DNA of 42,125 nucleotides from an uncultured Candidatus Saccharibacteria bacterium. Its GTDB lineage: Bacteria; Patescibacteriota; Saccharimonadia; Saccharimonadales; Saccharimonadaceae. Position numbers and translations under genes: made by a program. Position 1 is the first letter of the stretch. Every line of letters starts with the position of its first letter. Below are positions 16,164 through 24,836 of the stretch, piece by piece. The notes under the pieces are model-generated. The model saw only the letters and a program-made list of their open reading frames with translations. It made no database searches and had not been told where the DNA came from. Location of the stretch: assembly GCA_946404685.1 (NCBI GenBank), contig CAMJEK010000004.1:1-42125 (forward strand), written 5' to 3'.

Positions 16164-19100
16164 ATGGCTACCCCTGCTAGTGGTGTAAAACCTACTAATG
16201 CCTCACAGGCCATCAAGGGTTCAGAAAAAAGTTCAATGAGCCCTGAATTTTTGAGTGGAGACAAGAACAGTAAGCAGGATGCCGCCAAAAAGGGCTTAAG
16301 AAATCTCGAACAAGAAAGCGCCACCGGTGGATTTTATAATAATGGTGCCGGCGAAGATGCGGGCGACGTAGATACTAGCCGTTTCTCCGAAAACAACCCG
16401 GACTCTGGTTATACAAATGCCGTCTCCGGATATGATGATGACGAAGATGATGAAGAGGACGAGCCTTCTCGTGCCAGAAAAGGCCCACTCGTCGCGATTC
16501 TCGGCGCAATCTTGACGCTTGGTGCCGTCATGGGCGGCTCGCAAGCGATGCTTCCGTTCAGTCTTCTTGAGCAGCTAAAAAGTACGTATGATTCTATTTC
16601 GACATCGATGCAATCGCGTTCGAGAGTGTTCCTAAGAAAGCAATTGAACAACGGAAATTTGCAAGACCCGATCAAGAAGAAATATTTTGGCTTCATGAAA
16701 GGCTCCGGCGCAACTTTCTCACTATCTGACAAGCAGAGAGTCAAACTTGAAAGCGAGGGCATTCATACTGCGGACATTAAGGATGCCAACGGTAATACTA
16801 GGACTATCATGTTGTTTGATGATGGTTCCGGAAGCCTCAAGGTCGTCACTCCTGATGCGGCGCTCGCGGAGGATATCAGTGCCGGAAGGGTCACGGTCGG
16901 TGATGATATTATTTTTGACGGAATGCGCGTCGACACGAACGGCACGATGGATTTTGAAACCAAGTTTTCCGACTCTGCCGACTTTAGAAATGGCTACATC
17001 AAAAGCTCCCGCACTTGGCGCGGCGCCATCGGCGCGTGGTTTGATACGATGACTGTTAGATTTCTGCAGAGCAACAATTTGACGAGAAACCGGTTTAAGG
17101 ATTTTCAGGACCGCGTTAATGCTGAAGCTGAGGGGAATACTAGGGGACGGATCATTGCAGACATGATGCATACCGGAAAACAGGACGTGGATATGGAAAG
17201 CGGGGGAAGGGAGGTTAATGCTACTGCTGAAGGTAAGGATGCCAACGGGAATACCATCAGGACTGACGTGGAAGGGAGTGATGGTGGTACTTTGATCGGA
17301 AAATCTGATGGTTTTGATATAGCATTGGACAATAAAACAATACAAATATCGAATGTATCAGGTGTAGATTCGGTAAAGATGGATAATAGCGACGCTATTG
17401 GCAATTTTAAAACGATAGCTAATTCGTCAAAAGCTGAAGCAAAAGGCGGCAGCTCAGCTGCGAATATAGCCGTAAATAGTATCTGTGCAGTAACTGCATT
17501 TATTGGCACTGTCCAGGTGGCTATTGCTGCCCAGCAGGGCCTTCAGCTAGTGCAACTAGTAAGCAGCTACTTTGAAGCGATCGATAAAGTTAAGGCGGGG
17601 GATGGTATAGACTCCCCAATAAACGAAATGTCGACTTGGCTCACCCAGCCAGCTGATGTCATAGCCACTGAACGAGCTGATAATGCTTTAGAAGACTACG
17701 ACAACGACGGCTTCTATGAAACAAAAGATGTCGTGAAAAAGAGTGGAACAACAGCAATGCAATCCGAGGGGATAGCATATCTCTATGGCGGTGGAGCAAT
17801 AAACCCTAGTGATCCAAGCGTAGAAAACTTTAATATCGCCTCCAAAATTGAAGGTGTAATGAAGGGGATTGGTGCGGGTATGTCAACATTTGCGGCGTGC
17901 GCTGCGGCTAAAATGACTACGGCAATAATTGGTGCAATCTCGGATGTGGTAGAACTTTTTACATGTCTCATCCCGGGCGTTGGGTGGGCGAAATGTTTGT
18001 TTGATCTAGGGGCGAAATTTGTTGGAAGCGTAGGTTCTAGTATTGCTATTGCGACCGCTATATCATCAGCGGCAAAAGTGTTGGCTCCAATATTTATCTC
18101 TGCGTTCAAAAAAGATCTTTTGTCAGGGATAGCTGGTGAAGATTTGGGTAACGCACTAGTTTCTGGTTCAAACATCTTTATGTCGGCAAACGCCAGGAAT
18201 GGTGGGCAGGCTGTTGCCTCTCGTGATGCGTATATCGCATACAGAGTGGAGCAGGAAAAAGTCCTTGCCGAAAAAGCAAGATACGAAAGAGAGACGCTAA
18301 GTCCATTCGACGCATCATCTCCGAATACTTTTCTTGGAAGTCTCACGAACCAACTGATAAAGTTTAGCACTACTACGAGTGCCCCGGCGAATATTATTTC
18401 CTTTGCTGGGGGAATAGTGTCCAGTGCCTTCAAATCACTGCTTCCTACGGCATCGGCCATAGATATCTCGGAAGATATCATGACTGAGGAAGAGTTCGAA
18501 AATCTCTGCCCAACGCTCGCTTCGATTGGCGCAATCGGCGATGCTTATTGTAATCCATACGTCATAACAGACACTAGTACACTCGGAATGGATCCTGAAG
18601 ATGTGGTCGATAAAATAAAATCACAACTCATCGACAATGGTGAAGATGACCCTAACACGGGGAAGATTAAGAAGCATTCTAATCTTGCAAATTATATCTT
18701 ATATTGTGACGGAAGAAGCTCAACATTTGGCGTCGCAGACACAAACATTGCTCAGCACTTCGAAAAACTTACTTTAAACATCGATCCAAATACTGGAACA
18801 GCGATAGGGGATTACGCCGTTGATACTTTATCGAACTCGTTCAATGCGGCGGTTGGTGCAGTTCCTATCGTTGGAGACGCGGTAGATATTATTTCGAATG
18901 GTAATCAACTTTATAATATGGGATGGATATCCGGTGAATCCTGCGTTATCGACAATACCGCTGCCACGGCAATCGACGCAAGCATAAATTCAGAATTGAA
19001 GGATAAAATCGATGACCACGGTCGCTCAATAGACTGGGAAGAAGCAAAATACTACCAGCGATTCGTTGAAGATCAAAGACTTCTCGAAAGTATGGATAGC

Positions 19101-19418
19101 GACTATAAATCAGTCGTCTCAGTATTCCTGGATGAGTATTACGAAGAGAATCCACTAGATGATAGCTATGAGGGTATTTTGGCCAGGGCGTCGGGTCTAA
19201 GCAAGGAAACGATTGTCGCGATGCTAGACTACGTCAATTATCAAAACTATATAGCAAACTATGATCCTGGGACACGATATTCATTTGTGGATGTAGAGGG
19301 CGGTGATAGTGTTAGATATAACATCCAGGAAGAAGAGATGAGTATCCCGGCTCCATTCGTAGCGGTTATCAGAAATACTAATTATGGAATGATGAGGACC
19401 GCAAATATCACAGCATAA
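16164..19418 (+). CDS. Large multi-membrane-segment protein, possibly type IV secretion-related
   Basis: This 1084-residue product has no enzyme motif that I recognise. The first 105 residues are polar and end in an acidic run (DDDEDDEEDEPSRARKG). A membrane helix follows (about 107-128). A long soluble region (about 130-425) contains LSDKQRVKLESEGI and a Gly/Asp-rich part. Hydrophobic segments then occur at about 432-468 and across 560-660 (GVGWAKCLFDLGAKFVGSV). A further region has SANARNGGQAVASRDAYIAY and ETLSPFDASSPNTFLGSL, then a soluble C-terminus. From memory, large proteins with such SPFD...TFLGS segments occur in CPR type IV secretion loci, but no VirB4/VirD4 partner is in this window, so this is a weak inference. 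Confidence 0.6.
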   Translation: MATPASGVKPTNASQAIKGSEKSSMSPEFLSGDKNSKQDAAKKGLRNLEQESATGGFYNNGAGEDAGDVDTSRFSENNPDSGYTNAVSGYDDDEDDEEDEPSRARKGPLVAILGAILTLGAVMGGSQAMLPFSLLEQLKSTYDSISTSMQSRSRVFLRKQLNNGNLQDPIKKKYFGFMKGSGATFSLSDKQRVKLESEGIHTADIKDANGNTRTIMLFDDGSGSLKVVTPDAALAEDISAGRVTVGDDIIFDGMRVDTNGTMDFETKFSDSADFRNGYIKSSRTWRGAIGAWFDTMTVRFLQSNNLTRNRFKDFQDRVNAEAEGNTRGRIIADMMHTGKQDVDMESGGREVNATAEGKDANGNTIRTDVEGSDGGTLIGKSDGFDIALDNKTIQISNVSGVDSVKMDNSDAIGNFKTIANSSKAEAKGGSSAANIAVNSICAVTAFIGTVQVAIAAQQGLQLVQLVSSYFEAIDKVKAGDGIDSPINEMSTWLTQPADVIATERADNALEDYDNDGFYETKDVVKKSGTTAMQSEGIAYLYGGGAINPSDPSVENFNIASKIEGVMKGIGAGMSTFAACAAAKMTTAIIGAISDVVELFTCLIPGVGWAKCLFDLGAKFVGSVGSSIAIATAISSAAKVLAPIFISAFKKDLLSGIAGEDLGNALVSGSNIFMSANARNGGQAVASRDAYIAYRVEQEKVLAEKARYERETLSPFDASSPNTFLGSLTNQLIKFSTTTSAPANIISFAGGIVSSAFKSLLPTASAIDISEDIMTEEEFENLCPTLASIGAIGDAYCNPYVITDTSTLGMDPEDVVDKIKSQLIDNGEDDPNTGKIKKHSNLANYILYCDGRSSTFGVADTNIAQHFEKLTLNIDPNTGTAIGDYAVDTLSNSFNAAVGAVPIVGDAVDIISNGNQLYNMGWISGESCVIDNTAATAIDASINSELKDKIDDHGRSIDWEEAKYYQRFVEDQRLLESMDSDYKSVVSVFLDEYYEENPLDDSYEGILARASGLSKETIVAMLDYVNYQNYIANYDPGTRYSFVDVEGGDSVRYNIQEEEMSIPAPFVAVIRNTNYGMMRTANITA

Positions 19419-19443
19419 AAAATCGCCCAATTGGGCGATTTTT
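19418..19443. terminator. Bidirectional terminator between the 1084-aa and 308-aa genes
   Basis: AAAAATCGCCCAA is followed at once by its exact reverse complement TTGGGCGATTTTT. The A-run on the left and the T-run on the right let it serve both convergent genes. It overlaps the stop codon of the upstream gene. Confidence 0.9.
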
Positions 19444-19462
19444 AAATGAAACCTTCAAACTA

Positions 19463-20389
19463 TTAATCCCAGTTTGAAAGACCATTCCAATCAAGAGCGT
19501 CGGATGCACTATATGCAAAGTGATCAAAAGCATCTATTTGAGACTCTATGTAATTGTGGTCACCGGTATTCCTGATTTCGCCGTCGAATTCAATATTTGC
19601 AGTTTGGCCAGAATTGTCACCGTGATACATGTATGATAGCTCACCCTCGTTTCCACTAACATTATCATGATACTGTATGCGGCTGTCATTTGGAGCAATG
19701 CTGATTGTTATGTAGCTTGTCACGTTATCTCCACCATCCATATATCTGAAAGAGAATCTACTTGTATTTTCCAAGTGCGCATATCCTAGAGCCGCAGCAT
19801 AATCATCCAAGTGGAACGTATCGCCCTCCCAGTAGTCATCGCGGTTGACCCTATTCTCATTTTCATTATCATCAATCACGTCGATATCTCCATCAACCCC
19901 ACCGCCAACAGTCTCGCCATTGCCGTGGTCAATAGTAACATTTCCATCGTCGTCGATGTCGACTGTGATGTTCCCGCCATTGTTGTTGTCGAATTCGTCG
20001 TCTAGGTCGATTTGATCATTTTGATCTTCGATATCGACGGAATTGCCAGGCTGGTTATTATTGTCATTAACTCTGCCGCAGTTTGCAAGCAGTGCAACTG
20101 TGCCGGCCATGGCGACAGCTGCAATCGCAGCGCGAGCAATATTCTTCTTGGAGCTAGCTGAGTTCTTAAGCTTCTCAGAGATCTTCTGGATCAAATTTTG
20201 TTTCGAGACTTCAGTTTCATCTTTGACTACGTCGCCAAATCTTTCTTGGTCATTAGGTGTACCAGCACGGAAACTTTCAAAAGCTTCATTCTCGTTAACG
20301 ACTGGCTCGACACTTTTAAGCTGATCGGCAGCGTCGCTCACCGACTCGTTATTTCTTTGGTCGCGTGGGAAAATTCCAAAATTCGTCAT
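19463..20389 (-). CDS. Single-pass protein with acidic Asp/Asn-rich linker, unknown
   Basis: I do not recognise this 308-residue protein. Residues 1-85 are polar and presumably cytoplasmic, ending in a basic cluster (KNSASSKKNIAR). One membrane helix follows (AAIAAVAMAGTVALLANC, about 87-104). The next 85 residues are a repetitive Asp/Asn/Gly region (DIDDDGNVTIDHGNGET), which could bind calcium. A C-terminal domain of about 110 residues rich in aromatic and polar residues ends YSASDALDWNGLSNWD. The likely topology is inside-to-outside. GAGGAG in the end of the 57-aa gene is the ribosome site, so the two form an operon. Confidence 0.65.
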   Translation of the reverse strand: MTNFGIFPRDQRNNESVSDAADQLKSVEPVVNENEAFESFRAGTPNDQERFGDVVKDETEVSKQNLIQKISEKLKNSASSKKNIARAAIAAVAMAGTVALLANCGRVNDNNNQPGNSVDIEDQNDQIDLDDEFDNNNGGNITVDIDDDGNVTIDHGNGETVGGGVDGDIDVIDDNENENRVNRDDYWEGDTFHLDDYAAALGYAHLENTSRFSFRYMDGGDNVTSYITISIAPNDSRIQYHDNVSGNEGELSYMYHGDNSGQTANIEFDGEIRNTGDHNYIESQIDAFDHFAYSASDALDWNGLSNWD

Positions 20390-20390
20390 A

Positions 20391-20564
20391 TTACTCCTCG
20401 TCCAATGCTTTCTTAGCGACTTCGGCGGCGCTAATATTAAATTCTTTCATAAGTTCCTTGGCTTGTTCTTCACTCACCTCGCCAGCATCAAGCATGGAAT
20501 TAAGTTTTTTGAGGCCCTCTTCCGGCAAAAGATTGAGCAGGGCATCGACAAATTTGTCTTCCAT
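20391..20564 (-). CDS. 57-residue helical protein, unknown
   Basis: This ORF is below the track cutoff. The reverse strand reads MEDKFVDALLNLLPEEGLKK to DEE and TAA, 57 residues. AAGGAG lies correctly before the ATG, and the stop is one base before the 308-aa gene start. The sequence looks like two or three amphipathic helices with a turn at DAGEVSEEQ, reminiscent of a small helical adaptor. No family is recognised. Position and ribosome site argue that it is real. Confidence 0.7.
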   Translation of the reverse strand: MEDKFVDALLNLLPEEGLKKLNSMLDAGEVSEEQAKELMKEFNISAAEVAKKALDEE

Positions 20565-20587
20565 TTTATTCTCCTTAAGTTAAATTA

Positions 20588-20616
20588 ATTTTAAGCTTAA
20601 ACTCAAGAAATAGCAA
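20588..20616 (-). promoter_or_regulatory. Promoter of the 57-aa / 308-aa operon
   Basis: On the reverse strand TTGCTA (20611-20616) and TAAAAT (20588-20593) are 17 bases apart. The box lies upstream of AAGGAG and the ATG at 20564. Confidence 0.6.
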
Positions 20617-20641
20617 GAGCGCTTTCGGGCTATTTTGTGGT

Positions 20642-20670
20642 TTTACGTATCTTATAGAAGGTGATATAAT
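20642..20670 (+). promoter_or_regulatory. pheST promoter (leaderless)
   Basis: TTTACG and TATAAT are 17 bases apart with TGA before the box. The box ends seven bases before the pheS ATG, so the start codon is at about +1. Confidence 0.8.
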
Positions 20671-20677
20671 ATACGTT

Positions 20678-21634
20678 ATGCAAGATCTTGAGAAATTAAA
20701 AGCTAATTTAAAGGCATTAAACGCTGAATACGCCAAAATCAAAGACGTTCCGGTCGAAAAACGTGCCGAATTTGGCCGCGAAATCAACGAAAAGAAAACG
20801 GCCATCCTAGAACAAATCAAGGCCGCCGAAGAGGCTGCGCTTGAATCCGAAGTCGAACCGCTCGACATTACTGCTCCGGTCGCCCCAAACCAGAAAATGC
20901 CAGAATTTATCTCTTCCGAAAACGGCTCTGCGCACCCGCTCATGACCGAGCTAGATCGCGTGATCGAAATATATCAAATGATGGGTTTCGATGTTGTTGA
21001 ACCTCGTCAACTTGATGACGAATTCCATATGTTTGATAGCTTGAATTTCTCTAAAGGTCACCCAGCTCGTGACGGCTATGATACTTTCCGTACCGAAGAA
21101 GGTTTTATTCCTCCAGCTCACACTTCAACCATGCAACACCGTGTTCTCAAGGCCTACAAGAAAAATCTCGGAGAGGGGAAAGACATCGCCGTTGTGGTTC
21201 CTGGTCGCGTATTCAGAAACGAAGATGTCGACGCCACCCACGAGCACACTTTCTATCAGTGTGAAGGTGTCTATGTCTCGAAAGATTGCACCATGGGCAA
21301 CATGCTCGGAATCTTGCGCGAATTCTTCGAAAAATATTACGAGCAAAAACTCGATATTTCGACTCAACCGGGTTACTTCCCATTCACTGAACCATCTCTC
21401 GAATTTAAGATTGAAAAACCAAAAGCTCTTGGTGGCAAAAAAGGCGAATTCATCGAGATGCTTGGTTGTGGCATGATTCATCCAAACGTGCTCAAGATGG
21501 CCGGCATTGATCCAACTGTCTATCACGGCTTTGCTTGGGGCGGCGGTATCGATCGTCTCGTCATGCTTCGCTATGGTCTAAAAGACGTCCGCTATTTCGA
21601 ATCCGGCAAACTTAATTTCTTGAAGGAGTTTTAA
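20678..21634 (+). CDS. pheS: Phenylalanyl-tRNA synthetase alpha subunit
   Basis: With PheT it forms the alpha2beta2 enzyme that charges tRNA-Phe. The 318-residue product has an N-terminal coiled-coil (LEKLKANLKALNAEYAKI) that is shorter than usual. The class II core follows: HPLMTELDRVIEIYQMMGF, HPARDGYDTF (motif 2 region), TSTMQHRVL, GRVFRNEDVDATHEHTFYQ and GFAWGGGIDRLVMLRYG (motif 3). Transcription seems leaderless, while pheT, one base downstream, has an AAGGAG site. Confidence 0.96.
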   Translation: MQDLEKLKANLKALNAEYAKIKDVPVEKRAEFGREINEKKTAILEQIKAAEEAALESEVEPLDITAPVAPNQKMPEFISSENGSAHPLMTELDRVIEIYQMMGFDVVEPRQLDDEFHMFDSLNFSKGHPARDGYDTFRTEEGFIPPAHTSTMQHRVLKAYKKNLGEGKDIAVVVPGRVFRNEDVDATHEHTFYQCEGVYVSKDCTMGNMLGILREFFEKYYEQKLDISTQPGYFPFTEPSLEFKIEKPKALGGKKGEFIEMLGCGMIHPNVLKMAGIDPTVYHGFAWGGGIDRLVMLRYGLKDVRYFESGKLNFLKEF

Positions 21635-21635
21635 T

Positions 21636-24023
21636 ATGAGAATTTCACTAAATTGGCTCAAGAAATTCGTCAACATCAATCTAGATAACGCCGAGCTTGA
21701 AAAGATCATCGACTCGCGTCTCGTCGAAATCGAAGAAGTTATTGATGAATCCAAAAAATACGACAACATTTTTGTTGCCAAAGTTGTTGAATGTGAAGCT
21801 ATCCCAGAAACCCACCTTCACCTTTGCAAAATCGATGCCGGAAGTCACGAACTAGCTGGCGAAGATGGCCTAGTTCAGGTCGTCTGTGGCGCGCCAAATG
21901 TCCATGCTGGTATGCTTGCGGCCTGGATTGCTCCTGGCGCCATCGTCCCGCAAAGCGTCCACGAAGATGCCCCATTTGTTATTGGCAAGCGCAAGATGCT
22001 CGGCCAGTACGATTCCTTTGGTATGCTTGCTGGCGCTGATGAACTCGACTTTGGTGATGACCATTCCGGAATTGTCGAAATCGACCCAGAAATGGCCAAA
22101 CCAGGTGATAAACTTGCCGACGTTTTCGAATTAAACGACACAATTCTCGATATTGAGAACAAATCCTTGACGCACCGCCCAGACTGCTTCGGCATCATCG
22201 GCTTCGCCCGCGAAGTCGCTGGCATTTTGGGGCAAAAATTCAACGAGCCCCGCTTCGAAGAATACGCCGCTACTAGCTCAAAACAAGTTTCGATCGAATC
22301 AGCCGAAATCTGTCCACGCTACTCAGCTATTGTCTTGAAGAAGCACGGTGAAATCAGGAAAAAATATCTCACGCTCGAAGATACGCTTTTGTCAAAATCT
22401 GGCATGCGTCCAGTTGATCCAATCGTCGACGCCACAAACTACCTCATGCTTCTTACCGACCAACCACTCCATGCCTTCGACTATGACAAATTCCTCGCTG
22501 TCGGCGGAACCTCGGAGCCAAAAATTGGCGTCCGCTTAGCTAAAAAAGGCGAGAAATTGACCTTGCTCGACGATACCGAGATTGAGCTTATCGATACCGA
22601 CATCGTCATCACAAGCAACAACGTTCCTGTCGCACTTGCTGGCGCTATGGGTGGAAAGTCCACTATGATCGACGAAAATACTAAGAATATTATTCTCGAA
22701 TCCGCCACCTTCAGCCTCTATAACCTCAGAAAAACCCAAATGGCTCACGGTATCTTCTCTGAAGCAATTACTCGCTTCACTAAAGGCCAACCAGCCTATC
22801 AAACCTTGAATGTCGCTAAAGCCTGCGCAGGGCTACTATCTGATGGTTTCGAAATTTCCGAATCTATCGACACTCAGGCTGCAGAATCCAAGAACAATGT
22901 TGTAAAAATTACAACAGATGAAATCAACAATCTTCTTGGTACGAATTATTCAAAGAATCAAATAATCGACACTCTTGAAAATGTTAGCTTCGAGGTTGAA
23001 GATGGCGACGAGCTCACCATTACAGCGCCAGCCTGGCGAACCGACATCCATATCAAAGAAGATATCATCGAAGAAATCGGCCGTTTGAATGGTTACGATA
23101 ATATCGAGCCAATCTTGCCAAAGCATGCAACCTCCGAGCCAAACAAGATGATTGTGTTGAAGTCTCGCATTCGCGATTTCCTAAGTCATACTGGCGCAAA
23201 CGAACTTTTGACCTACACCTTCGTCCATGGTGATCTCATCGAGAAAGTCGGTCAGGATGTCAATAATTCCTATCGCCTCGTGAACTCGATTTCGCCAGAC
23301 CTTCAATATCTCCGCCAGCAAATCGTTCCATCACTACTCGTGAAATCATACGAAAACCTAAAAGCCAAGCATCAAGAGTTTGCATTGTTCGAAATGAATC
23401 AGGTATTCCTTCGTTCGGACGGAGTTGATGAAGATGGTGTGCCAATTGCAAACAGCAACCTCGCAATGGTTGTCGCAAGCATGGATGAAGAAACCAAATA
23501 TTATGTCGCAAAAAAATATCTCGAAGCACTTGCTGAAAAACTTGGCCTGAAGCTCTCATTCAAAAAATTCGAGGCAACAAAACACGAAGCCTACTTCGAG
23601 CCAAAACGAAGCGCCGGCGTTTATATCGGCGAAAACCTTGTGGGCTGCATCGGCGAAATTAAGTTTAGTGTACTTAACAAACTGAAACTTCCTCGTGGCG
23701 TTGCCGCCTTTGAAATCAGCCTCGATGAACTAGTGAAGCTCGCATCATTCAAGAAAGTAAACCATGAAATAAGCGACTTCCCAACCGTTTCTCGTGACAT
23801 AACTATCACTACTGCTAAAGCCTACGAGGAAATCGCAAAGGCAATCGAGGAAAAACTAAGCCAAAAAGAGCTAATCTTCGAAATTACTCCAACATCGATC
23901 TACCAACCAGAAGGAAAAATCGAGAAAAATATCTCCTTCCACTTGAGTTTCGCCGACAAGAACAAAACCCTGGAGTCTGGTGAAATCCTCGAGCTCATGA
24001 ACGAACTCGAAAAAATCGCCTGA
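21636..24023 (+). CDS. pheT: Phenylalanyl-tRNA synthetase beta subunit
   Basis: The beta subunit edits Tyr-tRNA-Phe and binds tRNA. The 795-residue product is full length. It has an N-terminal tRNA-binding domain (about 40-155, CKIDAGSHELAGEDGLVQVVCGAPNV), the B3/B4 editing region, and B5 around residues 425-495 (INNLLGTNYSKNQI). A catalytic-like core and a C-terminal anticodon-binding FDX-ACB domain (SDFPTVSRDITITT to FADKNKTLESGEI) complete it. It lies one base after pheS with the stop TGA. No terminator is visible before ftsE. Confidence 0.96.
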   Translation: MRISLNWLKKFVNINLDNAELEKIIDSRLVEIEEVIDESKKYDNIFVAKVVECEAIPETHLHLCKIDAGSHELAGEDGLVQVVCGAPNVHAGMLAAWIAPGAIVPQSVHEDAPFVIGKRKMLGQYDSFGMLAGADELDFGDDHSGIVEIDPEMAKPGDKLADVFELNDTILDIENKSLTHRPDCFGIIGFAREVAGILGQKFNEPRFEEYAATSSKQVSIESAEICPRYSAIVLKKHGEIRKKYLTLEDTLLSKSGMRPVDPIVDATNYLMLLTDQPLHAFDYDKFLAVGGTSEPKIGVRLAKKGEKLTLLDDTEIELIDTDIVITSNNVPVALAGAMGGKSTMIDENTKNIILESATFSLYNLRKTQMAHGIFSEAITRFTKGQPAYQTLNVAKACAGLLSDGFEISESIDTQAAESKNNVVKITTDEINNLLGTNYSKNQIIDTLENVSFEVEDGDELTITAPAWRTDIHIKEDIIEEIGRLNGYDNIEPILPKHATSEPNKMIVLKSRIRDFLSHTGANELLTYTFVHGDLIEKVGQDVNNSYRLVNSISPDLQYLRQQIVPSLLVKSYENLKAKHQEFALFEMNQVFLRSDGVDEDGVPIANSNLAMVVASMDEETKYYVAKKYLEALAEKLGLKLSFKKFEATKHEAYFEPKRSAGVYIGENLVGCIGEIKFSVLNKLKLPRGVAAFEISLDELVKLASFKKVNHEISDFPTVSRDITITTAKAYEEIAKAIEEKLSQKELIFEITPTSIYQPEGKIEKNISFHLSFADKNKTLESGEILELMNELEKIA

Positions 24024-24036
24024 AGTGCCAAATAGT

Positions 24037-24065
24037 TTTTGAAATCATTAAGCTTATGTTATAAT
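24037..24065 (+). promoter_or_regulatory. ftsEX promoter flanked by 9-bp direct repeats
   Basis: TTTTGA and TATAAT (24060-24065) are 17 bases apart, with TGT before the box. AAGCTTATG occurs at 24050-24058 and again at 24066-24074, flanking the -10 box; the second copy contains the start codon. Transcription is expected to start at the ATG. Confidence 0.75.
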
Positions 24066-24071
24066 AAGCTT

Positions 24072-24836
24072 ATGATTTTGCTTGATCGCGTCACCAAAAC
24101 TTATCCTGGCGATGATAGTCCAGCTCTTGATGATATTTCTTTGCATATTGAGCCAAATGAATTCGTCTTTTTGGTGGGTAAATCTGGTGCCGGCAAGTCC
24201 ACTCTTATGAAAATGATCACAAAGGAAGAGCGTCCAGACTCTGGCAAGATCATCATTGGTGGTATCGATCTTGATTATGTCAAAAAGCGTCATATCCCTG
24301 AATATCGCCGCCGTCTTGGCGTGGTCTTTCAGGATTTCAAACTCTTGCCGCGTCGCACGGTCTATGAAAACGTAGCCTTCGCTCTCGAAATTGCTGGCAT
24401 GAGCAACAAAGAAATCGCAAAAACTGTTCCAAAAGTTCTCGAACTCGTGGGTCTTCTTGATCAGGCTAAAAAATTCCCAGATCAACTCTCTGGTGGCCAA
24501 CGTCAGCGTGTCTCAATCGCTCGTTCTGTTGCGCGCCAGCCAAAAATTCTAGTCGCAGATGAGCCTACTGGCCAGCTCGACAAGCTAACCACCGACGAAA
24601 TCATCGCTTTGCTTAAGAAAATTAACGATTTTGGAACCACGATTCTTGTTACAACTCACAACGAGGGAATCGTGAACAGTCTCCAAAAGCGCGTGATTAC
24701 GTTAAAAGACGGCAAAATCGTCAACGATCAGAAGAATAACGGTATCTATAAACTTGATGAAACTCCAGCGCCAGCGCAGCCAGTGCGCGTTGTTAGGACT
24801 CCAGGCCATGCCTTGAAGAAAAGGATTATCCAATGA
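24072..24836 (+). CDS. ftsE: Cell division ATP-binding protein FtsE
   Basis: FtsE is the ATPase of the FtsEX complex that activates peptidoglycan hydrolases at the septum. I start at ATG 24072 rather than the track's 24039, which lies upstream of the promoter box; MILLDRVTKTYPG is the natural N-terminus. The 254-residue product has Walker A GKSGAGKST, the Q-loop VVFQDFKLLP, the signature LSGGQRQRV, Walker B ILVADEPTG and the switch TTHN. A C-terminal tail of about 30 residues is extra. It overlaps ftsX by ATGA. Confidence 0.93.
   Translation: MILLDRVTKTYPGDDSPALDDISLHIEPNEFVFLVGKSGAGKSTLMKMITKEERPDSGKIIIGGIDLDYVKKRHIPEYRRRLGVVFQDFKLLPRRTVYENVAFALEIAGMSNKEIAKTVPKVLELVGLLDQAKKFPDQLSGGQRQRVSIARSVARQPKILVADEPTGQLDKLTTDEIIALLKKINDFGTTILVTTHNEGIVNSLQKRVITLKDGKIVNDQKNNGIYKLDETPAPAQPVRVVRTPGHALKKRIIQ

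Noticed and set aside
20606-20637. AAATAGC...GCTATTT hairpin upstream of pheS as a tRNA-Phe-type attenuator
   Set aside because: The hairpin lies upstream of the pheS promoter box, so it is not in the pheS mRNA, and there is no Phe-rich leader peptide. It may be chance or part of the divergent control region.
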